A stretch of DNA of 64,000 nucleotides from Pararhodobacter sp. CCB-MM2 (lineage in GTDB: Bacteria; Pseudomonadota; Alphaproteobacteria; Rhodobacterales; Rhodobacteraceae): NCBI RefSeq assembly GCF_001691415.1, contig NZ_LRRR01000001.1, positions 434,001-498,000 on the forward strand. Direction: 5' to 3'. The position numbers were made by a program, and so were the translations under genes. Each line of letters opens with the position of its first letter. Position 1 is the first letter of the stretch. Positions 46,668-56,311 of this stretch are shown here, in pieces. Under the pieces are notes generated by a model. That model was not told the DNA's origin. It was given only the letters and a program-made list of their open reading frames with translations, and searched no databases.

Positions 46668-47369
46668 TCAGCCCTTCCGGTGCAGGTAGATCACCGGCAT
46701 GTCACGCACCATGACTGCGCTTTCGGTGACGCACCAGCCGGACTCCGCGGCCTTGGCGGCGATCTCGGCCTGATAAGGCGCCGGATCACCCCAGGTGGCG
46801 TAGAGCTTGAAATCGGTGTTGGCGATGGGTTTGAGCCCCTCGTTCAGGATCGCCTCCCACACCGCCGCGCCGCATCCCAGCGCCCCGGCCTTGCGGTAAT
46901 CGTCGAAGACCACGACCCCGTTCTCGCGCAGCATCACCTTGGCCGAGGCCGTGTCCTCACGCACCAGCGCATAGGTGTGCCCGGCGTCGATATGCACGAA
47001 ACGGGCAGATCCCGGCGCGACATGGCGGGTGATCGTGCCGGTCGGCCCCTTGACCACGCGCGGCAGTTCGCGGTGGAAGGCAAGGTAATTGCGCTCGAAC
47101 TCGGCCTGCGTCAGCGATTGGGTGCGGAAGAAGCGCTGTTCCTTGGGATCGGCCGCGGCATCCGTCTCGATATCGTCGAACAGATCGCAGACGGTGAAGA
47201 CCTCGCCGGCGCGAACATGCTTGCCGATCAGGACCGCGCTCTTGCCCTTGAACACCCCCAGCTCGACCACCCCGCCCTCGGTCTGGCTGCGGTTCTGGTA
47301 ATCCAGAACCCAGGCGAAAGCGGCCTGATCGATCGGCATGAACCAGCCGGGAATGTCGTTGAAATCCAT
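46668..47369 (-). CDS. Class I SAM-dependent methyltransferase (TylF/Methyltransf_24-like)
   Basis: 233 residues. VVELGVFKGKSAVLIG fits motif I, FVHIDAGHTYALVREDT and NGVVVFDDYRKAG carry the Asp residues that bind metal or substrate in this group. Members methylate sugars or small molecules, or act on glycans; the substrate is unknown. No adjoining glycosyltransferases. Confidence 0.82.
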   Translation of the reverse strand: MDFNDIPGWFMPIDQAAFAWVLDYQNRSQTEGGVVELGVFKGKSAVLIGKHVRAGEVFTVCDLFDDIETDAAADPKEQRFFRTQSLTQAEFERNYLAFHRELPRVVKGPTGTITRHVAPGSARFVHIDAGHTYALVREDTASAKVMLRENGVVVFDDYRKAGALGCGAAVWEAILNEGLKPIANTDFKLYATWGDPAPYQAEIAAKAAESGWCVTESAVMVRDMPVIYLHRKG

Positions 47370-47640
47370 GCGCCAGAATCCCTGAAACCTACAATTTCGG
47401 CGAGGCTAGGCTGGCCGGCGCCGCAGGGCAAGGCACTCGACACCCGAAACCCCGGCCGGCGCCTGGTTTCCGATTTGGAAACAAGGTGGAATCGTTGTTT
47501 CCGCATTTCCCGGCAATTTCACGCCGTTGCCCTGTCTTGGGCTCTTTTTCCGACCGCAAAGCATGGTGTAGCTTTGGTTAAAGCGACCCGTTTTCCGATC
47601 CCCGGCCATGGTTTGGCCCGCCTATGTGAGTCATGAGCGC

Positions 47641-48573
47641 ATGAACGACGATTCCATCGAGATCTTCGATGCCGGTGAGGCGCAGTCCGATCAGGACTGG
47701 CTGTCGATCATGGACGAGATCGGCGAGGAAGCGGGCTATTTCGAACGGCTGGGCGAGACACATTCCGCCTTCTTCTCGGACCTCGGGACCGTGCTGCTGG
47801 TCAGCTTCGAGACCCTCGCAGGCGTACGCGCGGCCGGCGGCGGGCAGATGCCGCTGGGCTATCAGATCGCTGCGCCGCGGGGCTGGTCCTCGCTGACCAT
47901 CGTCGCGCATGAGGACAGCTGGTATCGCGATCCTGCGGTTTATGGCTATTTCGACCGGCTGATCGACGACGCCTTCTTCGAGGATTTCGACCACGTCGTA
48001 TTCTACGGTGCGGGCATGGGCGGCTATGGGGCGGCGGCCTTCTCGGTCGCGGCGCCGGGATCGACCGTGCTGGCACTGGCCCCTCAGGCGACGCTGGACA
48101 CCGAGATGGCGGAATGGGACCGCCGCTTCCTCTCGGCCCGGCAGCTGGACTTCACCCGCCGCTTCGGCTTTGCCCCCGACATGGTCGAGGCCTGCGACCG
48201 CGTGTTCCTGATCTACGACCCGATCCAGCAGGTGGACGCCGTTCATGCCGCGATGTTCCGCGGCCCGCATATCCACCGGCTGCGCGCGCGTCATATCGGC
48301 CGCGATCCGCAGGCCGAGCTGGCCCGGGTCAACATCCTGCGCCCCCTCGTCGATGCCGCTTGCACCGGCACGCTGGAGCCGACGGTCTTCTACCGCCTGT
48401 GGCGCGCGCGGCGACAGAATCCGCATTACCTCGGCCGGTTGATCGGACGTATTCAGGCGATGAAGCGCCCGGCCCTGCTGCTGCGCGCCCTGCGCGTCGC
48501 CAACGGGCTGGTCGAACATCCCCAGCTGCGCAAGGCGCTGGAACGGGTCGAGGCCGGGCAACCCCTGCGCTGA
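47641..48573 (+). CDS. Alpha/beta-hydrolase-like protein lacking the nucleophile
   Basis: 310 residues. A strand-turn-helix reads VVFYGAGMGGYGAAAFSVAAPGS, which corresponds to the nucleophile elbow GSSMGGYGA of alpha/beta hydrolases, but the catalytic Ser is Gly. The acidic start (MNDDSIEIFDAGEAQSDQD) is not a signal peptide, so it is cytosolic. Relatives in this order have been labelled phosphoadenosine phosphosulfate reductase, for which I see no motif. It may be a binding or scaffold protein. ATG at 47641 is favoured over an upstream start at 47608. Confidence 0.7.
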   Translation: MNDDSIEIFDAGEAQSDQDWLSIMDEIGEEAGYFERLGETHSAFFSDLGTVLLVSFETLAGVRAAGGGQMPLGYQIAAPRGWSSLTIVAHEDSWYRDPAVYGYFDRLIDDAFFEDFDHVVFYGAGMGGYGAAAFSVAAPGSTVLALAPQATLDTEMAEWDRRFLSARQLDFTRRFGFAPDMVEACDRVFLIYDPIQQVDAVHAAMFRGPHIHRLRARHIGRDPQAELARVNILRPLVDAACTGTLEPTVFYRLWRARRQNPHYLGRLIGRIQAMKRPALLLRALRVANGLVEHPQLRKALERVEAGQPLR

Positions 48574-48627
48574 CCCACTTCGCCTGACCCACTTCACAGG
48601 CGGCATCGCGCGCGCTATGGCAGGGTC

Positions 48628-49665
48628 ATGACCCGCCTCACCCTCACCCGCCCCGACGATTTCCACCTCCACCTGCGCGACGGCGCCATGCTGACCGGGA
48701 TCGCCCCCGAGACGGCCCGCGATTTCGCCCGCGCGATCATCATGCCGAACCTCGTGCCGCCGGTCGTCACGGGCGCGCAGGCCTCGGCCTACCGTGAGCG
48801 GATCGCTGCGGCGCTGCCGGGCGTGGATTTCACCCCGCTGATGACCCTCTACCTGACCGAGGAGACCGATCCCGCCGATCTGGTCGCCGCGCACAAATCG
48901 GGCATCATCACCGCCGTGAAACTGTACCCCGCCGGGGCCACGACCAACTCGGCCTCGGGCGTGCGTGATTTCGACAAGATGCGCCCGGTGTTCGAGGCCA
49001 TGGCCGAAGCCGGCGTGCCGCTCTGTGTGCATGGCGAGGTCACGGATGCCGAGATCGACATCTTCGACCGCGAGGCCGTGTTCATCGACAAGGTGCTCGA
49101 CCCGATCCGCCGCGCGCATCCCGGCCTCAAGGTGATCATGGAGCATGTCACCACCAAGGACGCCGTCGAGTATGTGCGCGCCAACCCGGCGGGCCTCGGC
49201 GCGACGATCACCACGCATCACCTGATCATCAACCGCAACTCGCTGCTGGTGGGCGGGATGCGGCCGCATTACTTCTGCTTGCCCGTCGCCAAGCGCGAGG
49301 TGCATCGTCAGGCGTTGGTCGAGGCCGCGATCTCGGGCGATGCGCGCTTCTTCCTCGGCACCGATTCCGCGCCGCATAGCGACGACAAGAAGGAATGCGC
49401 CTGCTGCGCCGCCGGTTGCTTCACCGCCACGAACACCATGCCGATCCTCGCGCAGGTGTTCGAGCGCGAGGGCGCGCTGGACAAGCTGGAAGGCTTCACC
49501 AGCCATTTCGGCGCCGATTACTACGGCCTGCCGCGCAACACCGGCACGATCACGCTGGAAAAACAGGCCGAACCCGTCCGCTTCCCCGCCAAGATCGAGA
49601 CCGGCGCGGGCCCGGTTACGGTGTTCGAGCCCGGCTTCGACGTGCATTGGCGCGTCGTCGCCTGA
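48628..49665 (+). CDS. pyrC: Dihydroorotase (class II, PyrC)
   Basis: 345-residue zinc enzyme closing carbamoyl-aspartate to dihydroorotate in pyrimidine synthesis. Metal site: HLH in [10 protein letters not shown], the carboxylated Lys in [14 protein letters not shown], His in [11 protein letters not shown] and [12 protein letters not shown], and Asp in [11 protein letters not shown]. Length and motifs match the E. coli type rather than the PyrC/AllB type found in pyrBC operons. It stands alone. Confidence 0.96.
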   Translation: MTRLTLTRPDDFHLHLRDGAMLTGIAPETARDFARAIIMPNLVPPVVTGAQASAYRERIAAALPGVDFTPLMTLYLTEETDPADLVAAHKSGIITAVKLYPAGATTNSASGVRDFDKMRPVFEAMAEAGVPLCVHGEVTDAEIDIFDREAVFIDKVLDPIRRAHPGLKVIMEHVTTKDAVEYVRANPAGLGATITTHHLIINRNSLLVGGMRPHYFCLPVAKREVHRQALVEAAISGDARFFLGTDSAPHSDDKKECACCAAGCFTATNTMPILAQVFEREGALDKLEGFTSHFGADYYGLPRNTGTITLEKQAEPVRFPAKIETGAGPVTVFEPGFDVHWRVVA

Positions 49666-49692
49666 CACCCACAAACGTCAGACAAACGAAAA

Positions 49693-49725
49693 CCGGGGCC
49701 GCCTTGCCGCGCGCCCCGGATTTTT
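49693..49725 (+). terminator. Rho-independent terminator of pyrC
   Basis: CCGGGGC (49693-49699) with GCCCCGG (49713-49719), then ATTTTTG; further pairing inside the loop is possible. Confidence 0.82.
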
Positions 49726-49741
49726 GTGCCCGAATGCGTCG

Positions 49742-49948
49742 TTACCGCGAGTGACCCAAAGTCCCGAGGGTCACCACGTCGATATTGACCAAGGAGGTTT
49801 CCATCGCCGCACCGACATCCGTGGTGCCGGTGCCGAGTGTCAGCATCACCACCACGCCGAACACCGCCGCGACCGAGGTCAGGACGACCCAATCCACGGT
49901 CACGACGCCCTGCTCATCGGCAAGGAAACGGGACAGGATCGAGGTCAT
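49742..49948 (-). CDS. Flp/Fap pilin-like small membrane protein
   Basis: 68 residues: short charged N-terminus (ILSRFLADEQG), then VVTVDWVVLTSVAAVFGVVVM as one hydrophobic helix. This is the layout of type IVb Flp pilins, in which cleavage after Gly precedes a hydrophobic helix with a Glu-Tyr pair; here the pair is Asp-Trp. The C-terminus is polar and short. GGAGGGCC precedes the ATG. No tad/cpa assembly genes are near, so it is an isolated pilin-like gene. Confidence 0.78.
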   Translation of the reverse strand: MTSILSRFLADEQGVVTVDWVVLTSVAAVFGVVVMLTLGTGTTDVGAAMETSLVNIDVVTLGTLGHSR

Positions 49949-50050
49949 GAGGCCCTCCGGCGCGGCTACGGTTTGATGGCATCATCCTGCCGTGAAATTC
50001 TGACCGAAGTGTGGACGAGCCCCCGCAACCAAAGAATTTGTAACCTTCTG

Positions 50051-50065
50051 GTAAAGGGAGGTTAA
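50051..50065 (-). promoter_or_regulatory. CtrA-like box upstream of Flp-pilin-like gene
   Basis: On the minus strand TTAA-CCTCCCT-TTAC, 7 of 8 matches to TTAA-N7-TTAA, about 100 bp before the Flp-like start and 9 bp beyond the amidase stop. Confidence 0.4.
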
Positions 50066-50073
50066 CGGTTGTT

Positions 50074-51486
50074 TCAGCAACCCTCGGGGCGCTTTCCGAC
50101 CCAGTCCGCTGCCTGATGCCAGGCCTCGGCCAGTTGCAGCAGGCCGAGGTCGCCTCCGTGTCGGCCGATCAGCTGCAGTCCCATCGGCAGGCCCTGTGCG
50201 CCGAAACCCGCGGGCACGGCGATGGCCGGCAGCCCGATCAGCGAGGCGGGAATCACCACCTCCATCCAGCGGTGATAGGTGTCGAGGGACCGCCCGGCGA
50301 TCTCGGTCGGGTATTCTTGCGCAACGGGGAAAGGCCAGACCTGCGCGGTCGGCAGGATCAGCGCGTCATAGGTGCGGAACAGCTCGGCCGCCTTGGTGTA
50401 CCATTTCGACCGCGAAAGGCTCGCGGCTTTCACGGCCTCCAGCGTCAGCTTCTGCCCGGTCTCGATCTCCCAGATCGCTGTGCCCTTCAGCTGCCGCCGC
50501 CACTCGGGATTGGCGTAGAGCGTGCCCAGACGGTCGGCATTCGCGAAGGCCCGCAGGTCGAGCCAGCTTTGCCACAGGGCGCCTGCGTCGAAGGGCGCCT
50601 GAACCGCCTCGACCGTCACGCCCAGCGTGTCAAACAGCCCCAAAGCCGCCTCGCAGGTCGCCAGAACCCCGTCCTCCATCGGATAGGCCCCGCTCCAATC
50701 GCCCAGCCATGCGACGCGGCGGCCCTTCACCTCGGCGACGATCCCGGCGAAGAAACTCTCCTTCGGCAGGGTGAACGGCCGCTCCGGCACGGGGCCCGAT
50801 TGCACGTCCAGAAGCGCCGCCAGATCGCGCGGGTTGCGCGCCATCGGGCCGTTCGTTGACAGGGGATGGAGGAAGGTCTCGCCCTCGGCCTCGTCGGGCA
50901 CGCGGCCCCAGCTGGGGCGCATTCCGTAGACGTTGTTCCAGCCCGCCGGATTGCGCAGGCTGCCCATCATGTCCGACCCATCGGCCAGCGAAACCATCCC
51001 GCAGGCCAAAGCCACCGCCGCCCCGCCCGAGGACCCGCCAGCGCTGCGCGTCGGGTCATAAGCATTGCCCGTCGCGCCATGCACCGGGTTGAAGGTGTGA
51101 CTGCCGAGGCCAAATTCCGGCGTGTTGGTCTTACCGATGAACAAGGCCCCCGCCGCACGCATCCGGGCGACCATCAGGTCGTCGTGCCGCGCCATCTGTG
51201 TGGCCATGATCGGCGAGCCCATCGTCGTGCGGATCCCGGCGACATTGGCCAGATCCTTCACCGCCATCGGCAAGCCATGCATCCAGCCCGAGCGCGGCGC
51301 GGCATCGGCGGCGCGGGCCTCCGACAGCAGCGCCTCGCGGTCGCGCAGGTTGACGATCGCATTGACGCGCGGATTGCGCGCCTCGATCCGGTCGAGCGTC
51401 GCCGCCATCAGCTCCTCGGCCGAGACCTGCCGGGCCTCCAAAGCCGCCGATTGCGCCAGAGCGCCCTGATCCAGAAGCTCGTCCAT
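50074..51486 (-). CDS. Amidase (amidase signature family)
   Basis: 470-residue hydrolase with the Ser-cisSer-Lys triad: Lys77 in LPMAVKDLA, Ser152/153 in RSAGGSSGGAAVAL, and the nucleophile Ser176 in GSDMMGSLRNPAG. The block is usually DxGGSIR; here the Gly before the nucleophile's Gly is Met. Substrate could be an aliphatic or aryl amide; GatA is unlikely with no gatB/gatC. It is transcribed away from the CocE-type hydrolase 177 bp off. Confidence 0.92.
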   Translation of the reverse strand: MDELLDQGALAQSAALEARQVSAEELMAATLDRIEARNPRVNAIVNLRDREALLSEARAADAAPRSGWMHGLPMAVKDLANVAGIRTTMGSPIMATQMARHDDLMVARMRAAGALFIGKTNTPEFGLGSHTFNPVHGATGNAYDPTRSAGGSSGGAAVALACGMVSLADGSDMMGSLRNPAGWNNVYGMRPSWGRVPDEAEGETFLHPLSTNGPMARNPRDLAALLDVQSGPVPERPFTLPKESFFAGIVAEVKGRRVAWLGDWSGAYPMEDGVLATCEAALGLFDTLGVTVEAVQAPFDAGALWQSWLDLRAFANADRLGTLYANPEWRRQLKGTAIWEIETGQKLTLEAVKAASLSRSKWYTKAAELFRTYDALILPTAQVWPFPVAQEYPTEIAGRSLDTYHRWMEVVIPASLIGLPAIAVPAGFGAQGLPMGLQLIGRHGGDLGLLQLAEAWHQAADWVGKRPEGC

Positions 51487-51663
51487 CGCGTCACCTTTTG
51501 CCGTTTTCGTGAGCTTCCGGTTCTAACGCTTGCTTTGCAAGGCCCTCGGCGCACAATGAAAAATCGGGAATGTCGCTTTCCTTGCATCTCGGGGCGAATT
51601 TCGACAAGCGTATAACAAGCCGCCATCATCGCATGGCTCAATCAACACGATCTGGAGATACGC

Positions 51664-53622
51664 GTGGAGATCATCGACCGGGATGGGATCACCATCCCCC
51701 TGCCCGACGGAACCCGCCTTTCCGCCCGCATCTGGCGCCCCGCCCATGGGGACAAGGTGCCCGCGATCCTTGAATACATCCCGTACCGCAAGCGCGACAA
51801 CACGCTGCCGCGCGACGAGACGATCCACCCCTGGATGGCCGCGCAGGGCTATGCCTGCCTGCGTGTCGACATCCGCGGCAATGGCGACAGCGAGGGGATT
51901 TTCGACGACGAATACTCGCCGACCGAGCTGCAGGACGCCTGTGACGTGATCGCCTGGATCGCCGAACAGGACTGGTGCTCGGGCAGCGTGGGGATGATGG
52001 GCAAGAGCTGGGGCGGCTTCAACTGCCTGCAGACCGCCTTCCTGCAGCCGCCCGCGCTGAAGGCCGTGGTCTCGGTCTGTTCGACCACCGACCGATTCGC
52101 CGATGACATCCATTTCAAGGGCGGCACCCTGCTCGGTGAGAATTTCGGCTGGGCGGCACTGATGCTGTCCTATGCCTCGCGTCCCGCCGATCCGCTGCTG
52201 CGCCCCGACTGGCGCGAGGATTTTCGTCGCCGCGTGGCCGAGCTGCCGCATCTGGCCGATCCCTGGACCAGCCATCAGTCGCGCGATGCCTATTGGAAGC
52301 ACGGTTCGGTCTGCGAGGACTATTCGCGGATGAAGGCGGCGGTGCTGTCAGTCGGTGGCTGGAACGACGGCTATATGAACACGCCCGCGCATCTGGTCGA
52401 GAATATCTCGGGCGCCAAGGCCATCGTCGGCCCTTGGGTGCACCAATACCCGCATACCGCCGTTCCCGCCCCGCGCATCGGCTTCCTCACCGAGATGAAG
52501 ACCTGGTGGGACCGCTGGCTGAAGGGCATCGAGAACGGCGCCGATCAATGGCCGAACTACCGCGCCTACATGCTGCAATCCGAGACCCCCGACGCTTGCG
52601 CCGCCGAGCGCAAGGGCTACTGGGTGGCGGAACAAATGCCCTCGCCCAACGTGGCGTGGCAGGAGCTGGGGTTGGGCGATGGCACCCTCGGCAATGCTGC
52701 GCCGTTCACCGCCGTGGTCTCGACCCCACAGACGCTGGGGGCCTCGGCTGGCGAGTATTTCCCGATGGGCACCTCGGCCGAGATGGCCGGCGACCAGCGG
52801 GCGGATGACGCGCATTCGCTGTGCTTCGAGCAGCTGCAACCCGAGGGGCTGCGCCTGTTGGGGGCCGCGCGTCTGAAACTGACGCTCAGCGCCGATCAGC
52901 CCTTCGCCTTCGTCTGCGCGCGGCTGTGCGACGTGGCGCCCGACGGCTCGTCCACCCGCATCGCGCATGGGCTGCTGAACCTGCATCACCGCAGCGATCC
53001 GCCGGCGCCGCTGGTGCCGGGCGAAAGCGTAGAGGTCGAAGTGGTGCTCGATCAGATGGCCTATGAGATGGCGCCCGGCCATACCCTGCGGCTGGCGCTG
53101 TCGAACACCTATTGGCCCTTCGTCTGGCCCTCGCCCGCCATGGTCGCGCTGACCGTGACCGGGGGCGCGTTGTCGCTGCCCGTGCACAACGGGGCAGCCG
53201 GCGGATGGGACTTCGCCGCGCCCGAGGTGCCGCCGCCCGGCCGCCTCAAGCGCCTGACCGAGGCCAGCGAGAGCCGCAAGCGCGAGATCGACCTGCTGAC
53301 CGGCGAGGAAAAGCTGATCGTCACCCATGACAGCGGCGAGACCGAGAACCCCGATCACGGCCTGATCACCCGCGACACCATGGTCGAGGTCTGGTCGATC
53401 CGCGAGGGCGATCCCCTGTCGGCGCGCTGCGATGTCACATGGACTCAGCATTTCCGGCGCGGGGATTGGTCGATCGACACGCGGGTCGATGCCACGCAAA
53501 CGGGCAGTGCCGATCAGCTGAAGATCGACGCAAAGCTCATTGCGCACATCAAGGACGGCCCGGAAGCCCCCGAAATCATCGAAAGAACCTTCGGTGCATC
53601 GGTTGCACGCCGGCATGTATGA
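51664..53622 (+). CDS. CocE/NonD family hydrolase (X-Pro dipeptidyl-peptidase-like)
   Basis: 652-residue serine hydrolase. Alpha/beta domain with PAILEYIPYRKRD, the nucleophile Ser115 in GMMGKSWGGFN, catalytic Asp in GGWNDGYMNTPAHL and His in GPWVHQYPH; then a C-terminal jelly-roll of the X-Pro peptidase/cocaine esterase type (from about residue 385). Acts on esters, amides or peptides; no signal peptide, so cytosolic. GTG start with GGAG upstream. The peptide transporter that follows suggests work on imported peptides or amides. Confidence 0.92.
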   Translation: MEIIDRDGITIPLPDGTRLSARIWRPAHGDKVPAILEYIPYRKRDNTLPRDETIHPWMAAQGYACLRVDIRGNGDSEGIFDDEYSPTELQDACDVIAWIAEQDWCSGSVGMMGKSWGGFNCLQTAFLQPPALKAVVSVCSTTDRFADDIHFKGGTLLGENFGWAALMLSYASRPADPLLRPDWREDFRRRVAELPHLADPWTSHQSRDAYWKHGSVCEDYSRMKAAVLSVGGWNDGYMNTPAHLVENISGAKAIVGPWVHQYPHTAVPAPRIGFLTEMKTWWDRWLKGIENGADQWPNYRAYMLQSETPDACAAERKGYWVAEQMPSPNVAWQELGLGDGTLGNAAPFTAVVSTPQTLGASAGEYFPMGTSAEMAGDQRADDAHSLCFEQLQPEGLRLLGAARLKLTLSADQPFAFVCARLCDVAPDGSSTRIAHGLLNLHHRSDPPAPLVPGESVEVEVVLDQMAYEMAPGHTLRLALSNTYWPFVWPSPAMVALTVTGGALSLPVHNGAAGGWDFAAPEVPPPGRLKRLTEASESRKREIDLLTGEEKLIVTHDSGETENPDHGLITRDTMVEVWSIREGDPLSARCDVTWTQHFRRGDWSIDTRVDATQTGSADQLKIDAKLIAHIKDGPEAPEIIERTFGASVARRHV

Positions 53623-53692
53623 TTGTTACAGTTACCGGGAACATAATCATTGATTACGAACCCGACGCGTTGTTATTGATTCGACAGTCAAG

Positions 53693-53718
53693 AAAAACCG
53701 GGGCCGCCGGTGCCCCGG
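53693..53718 (-). terminator. Hairpin with leftward T tract, upstream of the peptide-binding gene
   Basis: CCGGGGC (53698-53704) with GCCCCGG (53712-53718). The run of T is on the minus strand (53697-53693), so as an intrinsic terminator it faces left; rightward it can end the CocE transcript only weakly. Confidence 0.5.
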
Positions 53719-53761
53719 ATAACGAAATCCTTCCACAGGAAGGACCTTCAGGGAGACAAGC

Positions 53762-55348
53762 ATGAACGACGAATTCCGCTACCTTTTGGCCCGTGCGGCC
53801 CGTGGCTCGCTCGACCGCCGCGCGTTCCTCGGCCGCGCCGCCGCGCTGGGTGTGACCAGCACCGTGGCCACCGGCCTTCTGTCCAAGGCCGTGCTCGCAC
53901 AGGGTCCGCGTCAGGGCGGCAGCCTCGTGATGGGTCTGCAGGGCGGTGAGAGCACCAACTCGCTCGACCCGGCGCTGGCCGCATCGCAGGTGCCCTTCTC
54001 GTACCTCAAGGTCTCGGGCGAGCCGCTGGTCAACATCGGTGCTGATGGCAACCTGCAGGGCCGTATCGCCGAGGAATGGACCGCCTCGCCGGACGCGACC
54101 GAATGGCGCTTCAAGATCCGCTCGGGCGTCGAGTTCCACAACGGCCAGACCGTCACCGCCGAGGATGTGGCCCAGACCCTGCGCCGCCACTCGAACGAGG
54201 ACAGCCAGTCGGGCGCGCTGGGCATCATGCGCGGCATCTCCTCGATCGCGGTCGAGGGTGACACGCTGGTCCTGCAGACCGAAGGTCCGAACGCCGACCT
54301 TCCGTTCCTGCTGGCCGATTACCACCTGATGATCCAGCCGAACGGCGGCTTCGACGACGCCACCGCCGGCATCTTCGCAGGCGCCTACAAATGGGTCGAG
54401 AACGAGCCCGGCGTCCGCCATGTGCTGGAAAAGCACGCGAACTACTGGGACAGCTCGGTCGGTCACTTCAACTCGATCGAGATGCTGGTCATCAACGACT
54501 CGACCGCCCGTAACTCGGCCCTGCAATCGGGTCAGGTGCAGCTGATCAACCGCGTCGAGCCGCGCGTTGCCGGCCTGCTGGCCCGCGCCCCGGGCATCCA
54601 TGTGGAATCGACCGCCGGTCGTGGCCACTACGTGTTCATCATGCATTGCAACACGGCGCCCTTCGACAACAACGACCTGCGCATGGCCCTGAAACTGGCC
54701 ATCGACCGTCAGGACATGGTGGACCGCATCCTGCGCGGCTATGGCTCGGTCGGGAACGACATGCCGATCAACGCCTCGTACCCGCTGTTTGACGAGTCGA
54801 TCCCGCAGCGTCAATACGACCCGGATCAGGCCCGCTTCCACTACGAGCGTTCGGGTCACTCGGGCCCGATCCAGCTGCGCACCTCGGAAGTCGCCTTCCC
54901 GGGCGCCGTCGACGCCGCCCAGCTGTTCAAGGAAAGCGCCGCTGCCGCAGGGATCGACATCGAGATCCTGCGCGAGCCCGGCGATGGCTACTGGTCGGAA
55001 GTCTGGAACGTGCAGCCCTTCTCGGCCTCGTACTGGGGCGGCCGTCCGGTGCAGGACCAGATGTATTCGACCGCCTATCTGTCGAATGCCGACTGGAACG
55101 ACACCCGCTTCTTCAACGAGCATTTCGACGAGCTGCTGCTGCAGGCCCGTGGCGAGCTGGACCAGACGCGCCGCAAGGCCATGTACAGCGAAATGGGCAT
55201 GATGGTGCGCGACGAGGGCGGTCTGATCTGCCCGATGTTCAACGACTTCATCGACGCCTACAACGACCAGATCACGGGCTGGGTCACCAACCCGAACCTG
55301 GAAATGATGGATGGTCTGGCGCCGGTCCAGATGTGGTCGGCCGAATAA
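53762..55348 (+). CDS. ABC transporter peptide-binding protein (SBP_bac_5, DppA/OppA-like)
   Basis: 528-residue periplasmic receptor with a twin-arginine signal starting unusually far in (DRRAFLGRAA at about 18-27, hydrophobic region to AVLA-Q). SBP_bac_5 blocks: PLVNIGADGNLQGRIAEEWT, FKIRSGVEFHNGQTVTAEDV and DLRMALKLAIDRQDM. Binds oligopeptides, dipeptides or another cation-type solute. An AGGGAGACAAGC leader precedes the ATG. First gene of the A-B-C-DF transporter operon. Confidence 0.93.
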   Translation: MNDEFRYLLARAARGSLDRRAFLGRAAALGVTSTVATGLLSKAVLAQGPRQGGSLVMGLQGGESTNSLDPALAASQVPFSYLKVSGEPLVNIGADGNLQGRIAEEWTASPDATEWRFKIRSGVEFHNGQTVTAEDVAQTLRRHSNEDSQSGALGIMRGISSIAVEGDTLVLQTEGPNADLPFLLADYHLMIQPNGGFDDATAGIFAGAYKWVENEPGVRHVLEKHANYWDSSVGHFNSIEMLVINDSTARNSALQSGQVQLINRVEPRVAGLLARAPGIHVESTAGRGHYVFIMHCNTAPFDNNDLRMALKLAIDRQDMVDRILRGYGSVGNDMPINASYPLFDESIPQRQYDPDQARFHYERSGHSGPIQLRTSEVAFPGAVDAAQLFKESAAAAGIDIEILREPGDGYWSEVWNVQPFSASYWGGRPVQDQMYSTAYLSNADWNDTRFFNEHFDELLLQARGELDQTRRKAMYSEMGMMVRDEGGLICPMFNDFIDAYNDQITGWVTNPNLEMMDGLAPVQMWSAE

Positions 55349-55354
55349 GAGCCG

Positions 55355-56311
55355 ATGCATCCTGTTCTCAAACTGGTGATCCAGCGCTTGGCGCTGGGTC
55401 TCCTCCTCCTTCTGGCAGCCTCGGTCCTGATCTTCGTCGGCACCCAGATCCTGCCCGGAGACGTGGCCCAGGCGATCCTGGGACAAGGCGCGACGCCCGA
55501 GGCTCTCGCCAACCTTCGCAGCGAACTTGGGCTGGATGAGCCCGCGTTCACCCGCTACATCGAGTGGCTTTCCAGCGCCTTGCAAGGCGATCTTGGCACG
55601 GCCCTGTCGAATGGACGCGACATTGCCTCGTCGATCGGCGGCCGCTTGCAGAACACCCTCTTCCTCGCCGCTGTCGCTGCCTGCATCTCGGTGCCGCTGG
55701 CGATATTCCTCGGGCTGTTGGCCGTCCGCTATCGTGACCGCTGGCCCGACAAGCTGATCTCGGCGATCACCCTGACCTCGATTTCGCTGCCCGAATTCTT
55801 GCTGGGCTACGTCATCATGTATTTCTTCTCGGTGCAGTGGGGCCTGTTCCCCTCGGTGTCGAACATCAACTCAGGCATGAGCTTCCTTGAGAAGCTGAAC
55901 GCCGTCGCCCTGCCCGCCATGGTCCTCACGCTGGTCGTGCTGGCTCACATGATGCGCATGACCCGCGCCGCGATCCTGAATGTCATGCAATCGGCCTATG
56001 TCGAGACCGCCGAGTTGAAGGGCCTGCGCCGCTTCACCATCATCGCGCGTCATGCCATGCCGAACGCCATCGCGCCGATCGTCAACGTGGTGATGATCAA
56101 CCTCGCCTATCTGGTGGTCGGCGTCGTCGTCATCGAGGTGGTCTTCGTCTATCCCGGCATGGGCCAGTACCTTGTCGACCACGTCGCCAAGCGGGACGTC
56201 CCGGTCGTGCAGGCCTGCGGTCTGATCTTCGCCACGATCTACATCGGCCTCAACATTCTGGCTGACGTGATCTCCATCCTGTCCAACCCGCGTCTGAGGC
56301 ATCCGAAATGA
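55355..56311 (+). CDS. Peptide ABC transporter permease (DppB/OppB-like)
   Basis: 318-residue inner-membrane permease with six helices and a large loop after helix 1, as in the family (LPGDVAQAILGQGATPEALA, LRSELGLDEP). The EAA loop reads ELKGLRRFTIIARHAMPNAI. It starts 6 bp after the binding-protein gene and overlaps the next permease by 4 bp. Confidence 0.94.
   Translation: MHPVLKLVIQRLALGLLLLLAASVLIFVGTQILPGDVAQAILGQGATPEALANLRSELGLDEPAFTRYIEWLSSALQGDLGTALSNGRDIASSIGGRLQNTLFLAAVAACISVPLAIFLGLLAVRYRDRWPDKLISAITLTSISLPEFLLGYVIMYFFSVQWGLFPSVSNINSGMSFLEKLNAVALPAMVLTLVVLAHMMRMTRAAILNVMQSAYVETAELKGLRRFTIIARHAMPNAIAPIVNVVMINLAYLVVGVVVIEVVFVYPGMGQYLVDHVAKRDVPVVQACGLIFATIYIGLNILADVISILSNPRLRHPK

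Noticed and set aside
47466..47482. GTTTCC-GATTT-GGAAAC palindrome between divergent genes
   Set aside because: Only 6-bp arms, no promoter elements I can pair with it, and no known regulator; too weak to list as an operator.
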